Of a DNA stretch of 64,000 bases, positions 1 through 8,528 are shown piece by piece. The translations under genes and the position numbers were made by a program. Position 1 is the first letter of the stretch, and every line of letters starts with the position of its first letter. The notes below the pieces were generated by a model, which ran no database searches, was not told where the DNA came from, and saw only the letters and a list, made by a program, of their open reading frames with translations. Source of the DNA: P52-10 sp041397365 (lineage in GTDB: Bacteria; Pseudomonadota; Alphaproteobacteria; Rhizobiales; Xanthobacteraceae); the NCBI GenBank assembly GCA_041397365.1, contig JAWKWT010000002.1, positions 186,001-250,000 on the forward strand, given 5' to 3'.

Positions 1-520
1 TCGTGATATGCGCCGAGGAATAAGCGCCATAGGTGCCGATGCTTACCTTGCCGGCCTTCTTGGCATAGGCGACGAACTCCTCGAGATTCTTTGCTGGTAT
101 TTTTTCGTTGAGCGCGAGCAGGATACCCTGGCTCTCGATCGCGGAGATGATAACGAAATCCTTGTCGGGATCGTATGGCAGCTCCTTGAACAGCACGAGA
201 TTATGGATGAGCGACGAGCCGATCGTCATCATCAGCGTATAGCCATCCGGCGCGGCGCGCTTCACTTCGCCGACGCCGAGCATCCCGCTCGCGCCGCCCT
301 TGTTGTCGACGATGAAGGACTGGCCCAGCTGCTTGCCGAGATAATCCGAATAGACCCGCGCGATCTGGTCGGTCTGACCGCCAACCGGATACGGCACGAT
401 CACCTTGACCGGCTTGTTCGGCCAGTTCGATTGCGCCATCGTCTGGCTGCCGAGCGCCGGCAGCACCGCCGCCGAGAGTCCTGCGGCCAGCATCTGGCGG
501 CGGCTAAATTTCCAATCCAT
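1..520 (-). CDS. TctC-family tripartite tricarboxylate transporter solute-binding protein (3' end outside window)
   Basis: Periplasmic solute-binding protein of the TctC/Bug family, which captures small carboxylates or related organic acids for a TctA/TctB membrane partner. The visible part is the N-terminal 173 residues. It starts MDWKFSRRQMLAAG, a twin-arginine type signal with a hydrophobic stretch ending near residue 29, then the family blocks NWPNKPVKVIVPYPVGGQTD and PYDPDKDF. The ATG at 520 follows an AG-rich stretch. The gene is cut by the window's left edge, so about half of a normal 320-330 residue protein is missing. It is followed upstream by a second gene of the same family on the same strand, matching it block by block at roughly two thirds of positions by eye. 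No TctA or TctB gene is visible. The ligand cannot be told from sequence. Confidence 0.9.
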   Translation of the reverse strand, partial: MDWKFSRRQMLAAGLSAAVLPALGSQTMAQSNWPNKPVKVIVPYPVGGQTDQIARVYSDYLGKQLGQSFIVDNKGGASGMLGVGEVKRAAPDGYTLMMTIGSSLIHNLVLFKELPYDPDKDFVIISAIESQGILLALNEKIPAKNLEEFVAYAKKAGKVSIGTYGAYSSAHIT

Positions 521-587
521 TTCGTTCTCTCCTGAAACATCCACTCTTGGATTTAGAACAAACACTCTTTGCGGCGACGCGCAGCGG

Positions 588-1580
588 CTATTGCTTCGGA
601 ATGCCCATCCCTTCCAGGAAGGTGCGCATCGCCGTCGCATTCTTCTTGTAATCGGCCTGCGTCGCCTCGAGACTCAACGGCAGTTCGATCGGAAAATTGG
701 CGAGAGCTGCTTGCGTTTTCTGATCCTTGCCGGCCGCCACCATCAGGTCGGAGAGCTTCTGGATGATTTCCTTCGGCGTTCCGGCAGGCGCCGCCAGAAT
801 GCCGCTATAGACGTCGATCTCGAAGAATTTCGAGGTCGCGCCCTGCTCCTTCAGCGTCTTCACGTCCGGCAGGATCTTGATGGGCCGGCCGCTCGCGCCG
901 ATGACCCTGCCGCGCTTGCCCTGTACGACCGGCATCGCCGCCAGATAGGAGCCTAGCCCGCCGTCGATCGATTGGTTCAGCACATCGGCCCACATCGGCG
1001 CTTCGCCGCGATAATGCACCGGCTCGATTGCGAGACCGTACTGCTTGTTCAGTTCGAGAATCGCGATATGCGCCGCCGAATTCGCGCCATAGGTGCCGAG
1101 GCTGACCTTGCCGCCCTTCTTGGCGTAGGCGACGAACTCCGCCAGATTCTTCGCCGGCACCTTGTCGGCGACGACCAGCGCCACGCCCTGAGCGGCGATC
1201 GAGGAAATCAACGTAAAATCCTTGTCCGGATCGTAAGGCAGTTCCTTGAACAGCACGACGTTGTTGATGAGCGGCGTGCCGATCGTCAGCAGCAGAGTAT
1301 AGCCATCCGGCGGCGCGCGCTTGACTTCGGTCAAACCCACGACGCCGCTCGCACCGGATTTATTGTCGACGACCACCGGCTGCCCGAGCTGCTTGCCGAT
1401 GTAATCCCCATAGGTACGCGCGATCAGGTCAGTCTGGCCGCCGACCGGATACGGCACGATGATCTTGATCGGCTTGTTCGGCCAGTTCGCCTGCGCACGC
1501 GCGCGCGCTCCAAGCATCGGCAGCGCCGCCGTCGCAAGACCCGCCGCAAGCAGATGGCGGCGGCTAACGTCCATGGACAT
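588..1580 (-). CDS. TctC-family tripartite tricarboxylate transporter solute-binding protein
   Basis: Complete Bug/TctC-type periplasmic binding protein of 330 residues, the normal family length. It begins MSMDVSRRHLLAAG, with a twin-arginine motif and a cleavable signal ending at about ARAQA, followed by NWPNKPIKIIVPYPVGGQTD. I chose the ATG at 1580 because it is preceded by GAGAAACGGGA and starts directly at the Tat signal; an in-frame upstream start at 1661 would add 27 residues with no family resemblance. It is a paralogue of the partial gene beside it and forms a same-strand run with the SDR and M20 hydrolase genes, suggesting uptake and processing of one organic acid or amide. The substrate is unknown. 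Confidence 0.93.
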   Translation of the reverse strand: MSMDVSRRHLLAAGLATAALPMLGARARAQANWPNKPIKIIVPYPVGGQTDLIARTYGDYIGKQLGQPVVVDNKSGASGVVGLTEVKRAPPDGYTLLLTIGTPLINNVVLFKELPYDPDKDFTLISSIAAQGVALVVADKVPAKNLAEFVAYAKKGGKVSLGTYGANSAAHIAILELNKQYGLAIEPVHYRGEAPMWADVLNQSIDGGLGSYLAAMPVVQGKRGRVIGASGRPIKILPDVKTLKEQGATSKFFEIDVYSGILAAPAGTPKEIIQKLSDLMVAAGKDQKTQAALANFPIELPLSLEATQADYKKNATAMRTFLEGMGIPKQ

Positions 1581-1702
1581 TCCCGTTTCTCCCAAATGAT
1601 CGATTTTGTTTGTTTTGTTTTGTTCGTTGTAGCAGGGCGCGAGCGGCAGGAGGTGAGACAATCTGCCGCTCGACTTTAGTCGGGCCGCCGGATGGCGGTC
1701 TT

Positions 1703-2524
1703 TCAGTTGGACGGCGGCGGCGCGCGCCTCACGCCGCCTGCGGTGATGCCGCCATCGATGACGATTTCGGCGCCGGTGACGTAGCGCGAGGCGTCGGAGG
1801 CCAGGAACAGCACGCCATTGGCGATATCCTGCGCCTCGCCGGCAAAGCCGAGCGGCACGCCGGCCTTCGCCAGATCCTCGGCGCGCATCGGCGTGTTGTG
1901 GCCGACGCCGGTGGTCGCCTCGCGCGGAATCTTGCCCCAGATCGGCGTGTCGATGATGCCGGGATGAACCGAGTTGACGCGGATGCCGTCATTCGCGCCG
2001 GCGCATTCCATGGCGATCGACTTGGCGAACAGCCGCACGCCGCCCTTGGTGGCGCAATAGCCGGCCAGCGTCGGCGAGCCGCGCAGACCCGCCACCGACG
2101 ACATCATGATGATCGAGCCGCCGCCGGAGCGGCGCATCGCCGGGATGCAGTGCTTCACCGACAGGAAGACGCCGTCGAGATTGATCGCCGTCTGCCGCCG
2201 CCAGTCGGCGAGCGTCATCTCCACGATCGTCGGCGTGCCGATGCCGATGCCGGCATTCGACACCATCACGTCGAGCCGCTTGAAGCGCTTCTCGATCTCG
2301 GCGACGACCTCGATCCAGCGCGCCTCGTCGGTCACGTCCTGGCGCAGATAGATCGCCTCGCCGCCCGCAGCCGCAATCCGGCCAACGATATCGTTGCCAC
2401 CGCGATCGTCGATATCGGTCACGACGACCTTTGCGCCCTCGCGCGCCAGCGTCATCGCGCATGCCGCGCCGATGCCCGATCCGCCGCCCGTCACCAGCGC
2501 GACCTTGCCGTCAACCTGCCCCAT
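1703..2524 (-). CDS. SDR family NAD(P)-dependent oxidoreductase
   Basis: Classical short-chain dehydrogenase of 273 residues. The Rossmann motif TGGGSGIG lies near residue 13, NAG near residue 90, the catalytic Ser in SSVAG near 143, and the YCATK catalytic Tyr/Lys pair near 157-161. The C-terminal GGITAGG is typical of 3-alpha/20-beta-hydroxysteroid and cyclopentanol dehydrogenase-like members. It should interconvert an alcohol and a ketone with NAD(H) or NADP(H); an aspartate after the second strand (VTDID) favours NAD. It sits between the TctC genes and an M20 amidohydrolase on the same strand, so it may act on the imported compound. The exact substrate cannot be read from sequence. Confidence 0.92.
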   Translation of the reverse strand: MGQVDGKVALVTGGGSGIGAACAMTLAREGAKVVVTDIDDRGGNDIVGRIAAAGGEAIYLRQDVTDEARWIEVVAEIEKRFKRLDVMVSNAGIGIGTPTIVEMTLADWRRQTAINLDGVFLSVKHCIPAMRRSGGGSIIMMSSVAGLRGSPTLAGYCATKGGVRLFAKSIAMECAGANDGIRVNSVHPGIIDTPIWGKIPREATTGVGHNTPMRAEDLAKAGVPLGFAGEAQDIANGVLFLASDASRYVTGAEIVIDGGITAGGVRRAPPPSN

Positions 2525-2573
2525 TGGGTTCTCCTCTTTCTGTTTTCAGTTTTCTTGTGTGAACACGATCTGA

Positions 2574-2592
2574 CGCGGCCCGAAGGGCCGCG
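2574..2592. repeat. GC-rich hairpin inside a diverged copy of the palindromic repeat
   Basis: CGCGGCCC and GGGCCGCG flank a GAA loop, giving an 8-bp perfect stem just past the stop codon of the M20 hydrolase. There is no T-run on either strand, so a Rho-independent terminator is only possible. The hairpin sits between the two arms of a diverged copy of the GAGCATGATC-type repeat (about 2560-2630). Confidence 0.5.
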
Positions 2593-2600
2593 CGGCGCAA

Positions 2601-2631
2601 ACCAATTCCCACTTTTCGCAGGTCATGCTCT
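2601..2631 (-). repeat. Copy of the GAGCATGATC palindromic repeat family (half-element)
   Basis: On the minus strand this reads TAGAGCATGACC followed by GAAAAGTGGGAA, the same arm as in the full copies at 18982 and 29584. The TAG is the stop codon of the M20 hydrolase. The opposite arm is displaced by the GC-rich hairpin at 2574. Confidence 0.7.
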
Positions 2632-3796
2632 ATCGCGCAGGGCTCAGCCGCCGCTCGACGATGCGCGCCATCAGGCTCGCCCCGATCGGGATGATGGCGT
2701 CATCGAACACGAATTCCGGATTGTGAACCGGCTTGTCGCAGGCATGCCCGACCCAGCAATATGCGCCGGGGGTGGCGCGCAGCATGTCGGCGAAATCCTC
2801 GCTGCCCATCACCGGCTCGACGCGGGTCGACAGGTTTTCCTCGCCGACGATCTCGCGCGCGACGTCGGCATAGGCTTCGGTCTGCTCGGGGTGATTTTCC
2901 AGCACGGTGAAAATATCGCGCGAGGAAAATTCGATCTCGACCTCATGGGTCGCGGCGATGCCGGCCGCCATCTCCTGCATGCGCCGCCGCACCAGCGCGC
3001 GCGCATCGTCGGAGAAGGCGCGCACCGTTCCCGACACCGTCGCCTCCGCCGGGATCACATTGTAGGCCGAGCCGGAATGAATCTGCGTGACCGACACCAC
3101 CAGCGGCGTGCGCGGATGATTGTTGCGGCTGACGATGGTCTGCAACGCCTGCGTCAACGCAACCGCCGCAATGATCGGATCGCGCGCCTCGTTCGGCCGC
3201 GCGCCATGGCTGCCGCGACCCTTGATGCGGAAGTCGAAGAAATCCGCGCCCGCCATCGCAGCCCCCGGAAACACGGCGACCCGGCCCGCTTTGCGCCCCG
3301 GTGCGTTGTGCAGGCCGTAAATCTCGTCGCACGGAAATTTCTGGAACAGCCCGTCCTTCAGCATCGCCCGCGCGCCGCCGAGACCTTCCTCGGCCGGCTG
3401 GAATACAAACACCGCGGTGCCGGCGAAGTCGCGCGTCTCCGCAAGATAGCGCGCAGCCCCGAGCAGGATCGTGGTGTGGCCGTCATGGCCGCAGGCGTGC
3501 ATCACGCCGGGGTTCTTCGAAGCGTAAGCCAGCCCGGTTTCCTCATGGATCGGCAGCGCGTCCATGTCGGCGCGCAGACCGATGCGACGGTTGCTGTCGT
3601 GCTTGCCGCGCAATTCGCCGACGACGCCGGTGCCGCCGAGGCCGCGATGCACGGTGATGCCCCAGCTCTCCAAAAGACTGGCGACGATTCCGGAGGTCCG
3701 CACCTCCTCGAAGCCTATCTCGGGATGGGCGTGAAGATCGTGCCGGATGGCGACAAGATCGTCCTGATATTGCGCAATTCGCTCGATTACCGGCAT
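2630..3796 (-). CDS. M20 family metallopeptidase / amidohydrolase (hippurate hydrolase type)
   Basis: Zinc-dependent amidohydrolase of 388 residues, related to hippurate hydrolase, N-acyl-amino-acid and indole-acetyl-amino-acid hydrolases. Metal-binding motifs are visible: the HACGHDGHTT block near residue 100, PAEEG near 135 and the SHGARPNEARDP block of the dimerisation domain near 190. I chose the ATG at 3796, preceded by AGGTGAGG; a TTG at 3814 would add six residues. It has no signal peptide, so it is cytoplasmic. Its stop codon TAG is shared with the first bases of a palindromic repeat. It is the upstream gene of the SDR/TctC run and probably cleaves an N-acyl compound, but the substrate is not determinable. 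Confidence 0.92.
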   Translation of the reverse strand: MPVIERIAQYQDDLVAIRHDLHAHPEIGFEEVRTSGIVASLLESWGITVHRGLGGTGVVGELRGKHDSNRRIGLRADMDALPIHEETGLAYASKNPGVMHACGHDGHTTILLGAARYLAETRDFAGTAVFVFQPAEEGLGGARAMLKDGLFQKFPCDEIYGLHNAPGRKAGRVAVFPGAAMAGADFFDFRIKGRGSHGARPNEARDPIIAAVALTQALQTIVSRNNHPRTPLVVSVTQIHSGSAYNVIPAEATVSGTVRAFSDDARALVRRRMQEMAAGIAATHEVEIEFSSRDIFTVLENHPEQTEAYADVAREIVGEENLSTRVEPVMGSEDFADMLRATPGAYCWVGHACDKPVHNPEFVFDDAIIPIGASLMARIVERRLSPAR

Positions 3797-3923
3797 CGCC
3801 TCACCTGAAAGCAAGATTTTTTCTTGATGTGCCGTCGAGATAGCAATGTATGCTACTCGCCACGGTTCGCAGAGAAGACTCTAGGACCTCTTGCCGGCAA
3901 CGACAACGAGAACAAGTAGAATT

Positions 3924-5138
3924 ATGGCGGCGACGACAACCACGAATATTATGGCGGACGACAGCCGTGCGCGCGCCAACGTGCTGCGCCTCGCCGCCGC
4001 GCAGGCGCTGGCCGGCGCGAATGCGGCCGTCATCTTCGCGACGGGGTCGATCGTCGGCGTCACGCTCGCGCCCTCGCCCGGCCTGGCGACGCTGCCGCTG
4101 TCCGTGTTCGTGATCGGGCTCGCCGCCGGCACGCTGCCGACGGGCGCGATCTCGCGCGCCTATGGGCGGCGCCTCGCCTTCATCATCGGCTCGGCCTGCG
4201 GAATCATGTGCGGCGCGCTGGCCGCCTTCGCGATCGTCACCGGCTCGTTCCTGCTGTTCTGCGTGGCGACGTTCCTGGGCGGGCTTTACGGCGCGGTCTC
4301 GCATTCCTACCGCTTCGCGGCGTCGGACGGAGCCAGCCCCGCATTCCGGCCGAAGGCGATCTCCTGGGTGATGGCCGGCGGCATCTTCGCCGGCGTGCTC
4401 GGGCCGCAGCTCGTCGAATGGACGATGGGCTACTGGCCGCAATATCTGTTCGCCGCGAGTTTCGCTGCGCAGGCCGTCATCGCGCTGGTGGCGATGGCGG
4501 TGCTGTCGAGCGTGGACGCGCCGCCCCCGCCGCCGGAAGAACTCGCCGCCGGACGGCCGCTGATCGAGATCATCCGCCAGCGACGCTTCATCGCCGCCGC
4601 CTTCTGCGGCGTCGTCGCCTACACGATGATGAATCTCGTCATGACTTCCGCGCCGCTGGCGATGAAGATGTGCGGACTGACGGTGAGCGATTCCAATTTC
4701 GGCCTGCAATGGCACATCGTCTCGATGTTTGGCCCGAGCTTCTTCACCGGCCTGTTGATCGCGCGCTTCGGCGCGTCGCGAATGGTTGCGGCCGGGCTGC
4801 TGCTGGAGGCGCTGGCCGCCATCATCGGCCTGTCGGGCATCACCGCGATGCATTTCTGGGCCTGCCTGATCGTGCTCGGCCTCGGCTGGAATTTCGCGTT
4901 CGTCGCCGCGACCGCGCTGGTGGTCGAAACCCACCGGGCGGAGGAACGCAACAAGACCCAGGCATTCAACGACTTCCTGATCTTCGGCATGATGGCCATC
5001 GGCTCGCTGTCGTCCGGACAGTTGCTCGCAAGCTATGGCTGGGACGCGGTCAATCTGGTGGTGCTGCCGCTGGTGGCGATGGCGCTTCTGTTCCTCGCCG
5101 GCGACAGTTTTTCGCGCCGCCGCGCGGCGGCCGCGTAA
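3924..5138 (+). CDS. MFS transporter
   Basis: Major facilitator superfamily carrier of about 404 residues with twelve hydrophobic segments and the characteristic Arg-rich loop after segment 2 (SRAYGRRLAF), matching the MFS loop 2-3 signature. It is an inner-membrane secondary transporter of unknown substrate. The start is uncertain: ATG at 3924 (MAATTTTNIMADD) and ATG at 3951 (MADDSRARANVLRLA) are both possible, and a TTG lies at 3891; none has a clear Shine-Dalgarno. It is divergent from the M20 hydrolase and convergent with the P450, so it is probably its own transcription unit. Confidence 0.88.
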   Translation: MAATTTTNIMADDSRARANVLRLAAAQALAGANAAVIFATGSIVGVTLAPSPGLATLPLSVFVIGLAAGTLPTGAISRAYGRRLAFIIGSACGIMCGALAAFAIVTGSFLLFCVATFLGGLYGAVSHSYRFAASDGASPAFRPKAISWVMAGGIFAGVLGPQLVEWTMGYWPQYLFAASFAAQAVIALVAMAVLSSVDAPPPPPEELAAGRPLIEIIRQRRFIAAAFCGVVAYTMMNLVMTSAPLAMKMCGLTVSDSNFGLQWHIVSMFGPSFFTGLLIARFGASRMVAAGLLLEALAAIIGLSGITAMHFWACLIVLGLGWNFAFVAATALVVETHRAEERNKTQAFNDFLIFGMMAIGSLSSGQLLASYGWDAVNLVVLPLVAMALLFLAGDSFSRRRAAAA

Positions 5139-5180
5139 ACGTTCGTCGTCCGCAAAAAACGGACGACGAAGCCACGATCC

Positions 5181-6413
5181 TTACCAGCTCGCGGGCAGCG
5201 TCTTCAGCCCGCGCAGCACGAAGGTCGGCCGCCATTGCGGGGTCTCGATATCGTCGATCGTCAGGCCCGGCAGCCGCCGCAGCAGCGTCGCGATCGCCAC
5301 TTCCGCCTCGATCCGCGCAAGCTGCGCACCGAGGCAGAAATGAATGCCACCGCCGAACGAGTGAAGCCGAATGTTCTTGCGCGTGATGTCGAGCTTGTCC
5401 GGATTGTCCGGATACGCCGCTGGATCGCGGTTGGCCGATCCGAGCAGGCACAGAACGGCGTCGCCCTTCTTGATCTGCTTGCCGCCGATCTCGCCCATAT
5501 CCTCCAGCGCGACGCGGCCCGTCGTCTGCACCGACGAATCGTAGCGCAGGAACTCCTCGATCGCGTTCGGCATCAGTTCGGGGTTGCTTTTCAGCAGCGC
5601 CAGTTGATCCGGATTGCGGTGAAGCGCCAGCAGGCCGTTGCCGATCAGATTGACGGTGGTCTCGTGGCCCGCGCCGAACAGCAGGATGATGTTGGCGCAG
5701 AGTTCGTCGTTGGTCAGCTTGTTGCCGTCCTCCTCCGCCTGCACCAGCTGCGTCGTCAGATCGTCGCCGGGCTGGCGGCGGCGCAGTTCGAACAGGCGAA
5801 GGAAATAATCCAGCGAGCGCTGGTGGTTTTCATTGGCCTCGTCGATTTCCGCCCGCGACAGCGGCACCGGATCGAGCAGGCGGCCGCCGGTACGCTCGCG
5901 CTGGAAGAAGATCTCGCGATCCTCCTCCGGAATGCCGAGCATGTCGCAGATCACGATCACCGGCAGGCGGAAGGCGTAGTCGGCGATCAGATCCATGCGG
6001 CCGTTCTTTTCCACGCGGTCGATCGAATCGTCGACGATCGCCTGAATGCGCGAACGCATGTCCTCGACCCGGCGTGCGGTGAACGCCTTGACCACCAGCC
6101 CGCGCAGCCGCGTGTGGTCCGGCGGGTCCTGCGTCAGCATCCAATGGCTCATGCTGCGGAACACCGGCTCGTTCATGATGTCCGGGCCGTGGCGCAGCTT
6201 GGTTCGCCCTGCGAAATCCTTGCCGAAGCGCCGGTCACGCAGAATCGATGTCACATCCGCGTTACGGCTGGCGAGATAAGCCTTCAACGGCGTCAGAAAC
6301 ATCGGGTCGGTTTCGCGTAGCCTCGCATAGGCCGGATACGGATCGCGGATGAAATCCGGCGAAAGCGGATTGAACAGCGGCTGGGCTTGCTGTGTGCGAA
6401 CTGCTTCGTTCAT
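5181..6413 (-). CDS. Cytochrome P450
   Basis: Bacterial class I cytochrome P450 of 410 residues, a soluble heme monooxygenase needing ferredoxin partners that are not encoded here. Seen: I-helix oxygen-binding motif GAGHETT near residue 245, and the heme-binding loop FGGGIHFCLGAQLAR with the axial cysteine near residue 360. Length and layout are normal for CYP107/CYP105-like soluble enzymes. The gene is divergent from the ABC importer that begins at 6627, with about 210 bases between them, so the two may share control and the imported compound could be its substrate; that is inference. No membrane anchor is present. Confidence 0.95.
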   Translation of the reverse strand: MNEAVRTQQAQPLFNPLSPDFIRDPYPAYARLRETDPMFLTPLKAYLASRNADVTSILRDRRFGKDFAGRTKLRHGPDIMNEPVFRSMSHWMLTQDPPDHTRLRGLVVKAFTARRVEDMRSRIQAIVDDSIDRVEKNGRMDLIADYAFRLPVIVICDMLGIPEEDREIFFQRERTGGRLLDPVPLSRAEIDEANENHQRSLDYFLRLFELRRRQPGDDLTTQLVQAEEDGNKLTNDELCANIILLFGAGHETTVNLIGNGLLALHRNPDQLALLKSNPELMPNAIEEFLRYDSSVQTTGRVALEDMGEIGGKQIKKGDAVLCLLGSANRDPAAYPDNPDKLDITRKNIRLHSFGGGIHFCLGAQLARIEAEVAIATLLRRLPGLTIDDIETPQWRPTFVLRGLKTLPASW

Positions 6414-6626
6414 GCGCTTTTTGTGTCCTTGGGTGCCTGGGTGTCCGGCCTGGGTGCCTGATCGGTCTTTTCCAATAATCTAACCCACCCCGCCAAAGGC
6501 CGGTACTCGCATTTGATGCACCGCAATGCGACTTGCCGAAGATCGTTGCAGCGACCCTGTTGCGCGGAAAAAAAACCAAGTTCAGTATCGGCAACCGAAG
6601 AACGAACAAATCGGAGGAGACCAAGA

Positions 6627-7679
6627 ATGACCGCCGCTCTATCAAGCCGCTTTGCCTGCGCCGCAGCCGCGCTCGCTTTCGTCGCGTTCGCCGGCCAGGC
6701 CGGGGCGCAGACTCCGCGCGCCAATGGCGAGACGGTCGGCATTCAGAACTACGCCAGCACGACCGGCAATATGCACGCGATCGTCGCCAAGGAGAAAGGC
6801 TTCTGCGAGAAGTACAACTTCAAATGCGAGATCAAGACGATCAACTCGACCTCGCTCGGCCTCCAGGCGCTGGTCGGCAAGACGATCGACTTCACGCAAG
6901 GCGGGGCCGATCTGGTCGGCGCGGCCGTCGTCGCCGGCGCGGATGTCGTGATCGTCGGCACCAGCCTGCCGGCGAACGTGCTCTCGGTCAGCGTCCGCAC
7001 CGACGTGGCGTTGCCGAACCGGAGCAAGGGCTATCCGGCGATGATGCAGGATTTCAAGGGCAAGCGGATCGGCGTCGCAGCGCGCGGAACGTCCAGCGAG
7101 AAATATTTCAATGCGATGCTCAAGGATGGCGGGCTGAAGCCGGAGGACGTCACCTACGTCGCCGTCGGCGCGCCGAACACCACCTATACGGCGCTCGCGA
7201 TCGGCAAGCAGGTCGACGCCGCCGTGATGTACCAGCCGCTCACGCAGCTCTGCCAGTTCAACAAGACCTGCGAGACGGTGATCGACATGACCATCGGCGA
7301 AGGGCCGAAGTCGCTCGCCGCGACCATCGGCGCGAATGTCATCTTTGCCGCCCGCAGGGAAATGGTGGAAAGCAATCCGAAACTGATGGAAGCCTTCTAT
7401 GCGGCGATGACGGACGCCGCGAACTGGTTCTACGATCCGAAGAACTTCGACGAACTCGTGAAGATCTTCACGCCCATCATCTCCTTCGGCGACATGAAGG
7501 GCGCGGACGAAATGCGCAGGAGCTGGATCAAGAGCGTGATCCCCGCCTACAGCAAGGACCTGAAGGTGAAGGTCTCCGCGCTCCAGGAGATCATGGATTT
7601 CAGCTACGAGAACAAGATCATCGACGTGAAGGTCGACGCCAAGAAGGTGTTGTGGAGCAAGGCTCCCCAAACGCCATAA
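6627..7679 (+). CDS. ABC transporter substrate-binding protein (NMT1/SsuA type)
   Basis: Periplasmic binding protein of 350 residues in the nitrate/sulfonate/taurine (SsuA, NMT1/THI5-like) group. The ATG at 6627 has a good ribosome site (CGGAGGAGA) and begins a classical Sec signal peptide, cleaved near AGQAGAQ (about residue 26). The mature part shows the type II binding-fold pattern with FKGKRIGV near residue 140. It is the first gene of a three-gene importer with the ATPase at 7704 and permease at 8525, in the usual order. The ligand is unknown. Confidence 0.92.
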   Translation: MTAALSSRFACAAAALAFVAFAGQAGAQTPRANGETVGIQNYASTTGNMHAIVAKEKGFCEKYNFKCEIKTINSTSLGLQALVGKTIDFTQGGADLVGAAVVAGADVVIVGTSLPANVLSVSVRTDVALPNRSKGYPAMMQDFKGKRIGVAARGTSSEKYFNAMLKDGGLKPEDVTYVAVGAPNTTYTALAIGKQVDAAVMYQPLTQLCQFNKTCETVIDMTIGEGPKSLAATIGANVIFAARREMVESNPKLMEAFYAAMTDAANWFYDPKNFDELVKIFTPIISFGDMKGADEMRRSWIKSVIPAYSKDLKVKVSALQEIMDFSYENKIIDVKVDAKKVLWSKAPQTP

Positions 7680-7703
7680 CCGCAACGAGCGAAAGCAATT
7701 TCG

Positions 7704-8528
7704 ATGAACATGCCAGTGCAGCCGGCGCAGAAAAGCGCCGGCGCGACGGAGAAGGCTGCGCCCGGCTCCATCGTCTTCGATAAGGTTTCGGTGTTTTTCG
7801 AAGCCGCCAATCTCCTTGCAGTGTCCGAATTGTCGCTCAACATCGCGCCGGGCGAATTCGTCTCGATCGTCGGCCCGAGCGGCTGCGGCAAGACCACGCT
7901 GCTCAATTTCGCGGCCGGTCTTTTGCCCGCGGGCGCCGGCCGCGGAACGCTTCTGGTCAACGGCAAGCCGCCGGTGACGGGGACGCACGACCTCGCTTAC
8001 ATGCTGGCGCGCGACGCGCTCGCGCCCTGGCGCACCGCGCTCGGCAATGCCGAACTCGGCACCGAGGTCCGCGGCGTTCCGGCCGAGAAACGCCGCGCCC
8101 GCGCGCTCGATCTGCTCGAAAAGGTCGGCCTGAAAGGTTTTGAGAATGCCTATCCGAAGGCGCTGTCGCAAGGTATGCGCCAGCGCGTCGCCCTCGCCCG
8201 CACCTTCTCGCTCGATTCGCCGATCCTTTTGATGGACGAACCGTTCGGCGCGCTCGACGCACAGACCAAGCTTCAGCTCGAAGACGTATTGCTGTCGCTG
8301 TGGCAGCGCGAACAGCGCACGGTGCTGTTCATCACCCACGATCTGTCCGAGGCCGTGTCGATGTCCGATCGCGTCATCGTCATGAGTTCGCGGCCCGGAC
8401 GCATCATCGCCGACGTGCCGATCACGCTCGGGCGACCGCGCTCAGTGCGCGCGCTGCAAAAGGACGCGCACTATCACGAGCTTTATTCCCAGGTCTGGAG
8501 CAAGCTGGAAGAAGGACTCTCGCAATGA
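7704..8528 (+). CDS. ABC transporter ATP-binding protein
   Basis: Nucleotide-binding subunit of 274 residues. Walker A GPSGCGKTT lies near residue 54, the signature region is LSQGMRQRVALAR near 155 (LSQGM instead of LSGGQ, common in SsuB/TauB relatives), and Walker B ILLMDEPFGALD follows near 176, with the switch histidine in LFITHDLSEA. It powers the importer formed with the binding protein at 6627 and the permease whose ATG overlaps this gene's stop by four bases (ATGA). It is cytoplasmic and membrane-associated. Confidence 0.95.
   Translation: MNMPVQPAQKSAGATEKAAPGSIVFDKVSVFFEAANLLAVSELSLNIAPGEFVSIVGPSGCGKTTLLNFAAGLLPAGAGRGTLLVNGKPPVTGTHDLAYMLARDALAPWRTALGNAELGTEVRGVPAEKRRARALDLLEKVGLKGFENAYPKALSQGMRQRVALARTFSLDSPILLMDEPFGALDAQTKLQLEDVLLSLWQREQRTVLFITHDLSEAVSMSDRVIVMSSRPGRIIADVPITLGRPRSVRALQKDAHYHELYSQVWSKLEEGLSQ

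Noticed and set aside
588..1679. Long reading frames antisense to most genes
   Set aside because: High GC and strong third-position bias create long open frames on the opposite strand. They are rich in Arg/Ala with no domain and no ribosome site, and overlap recognised genes.
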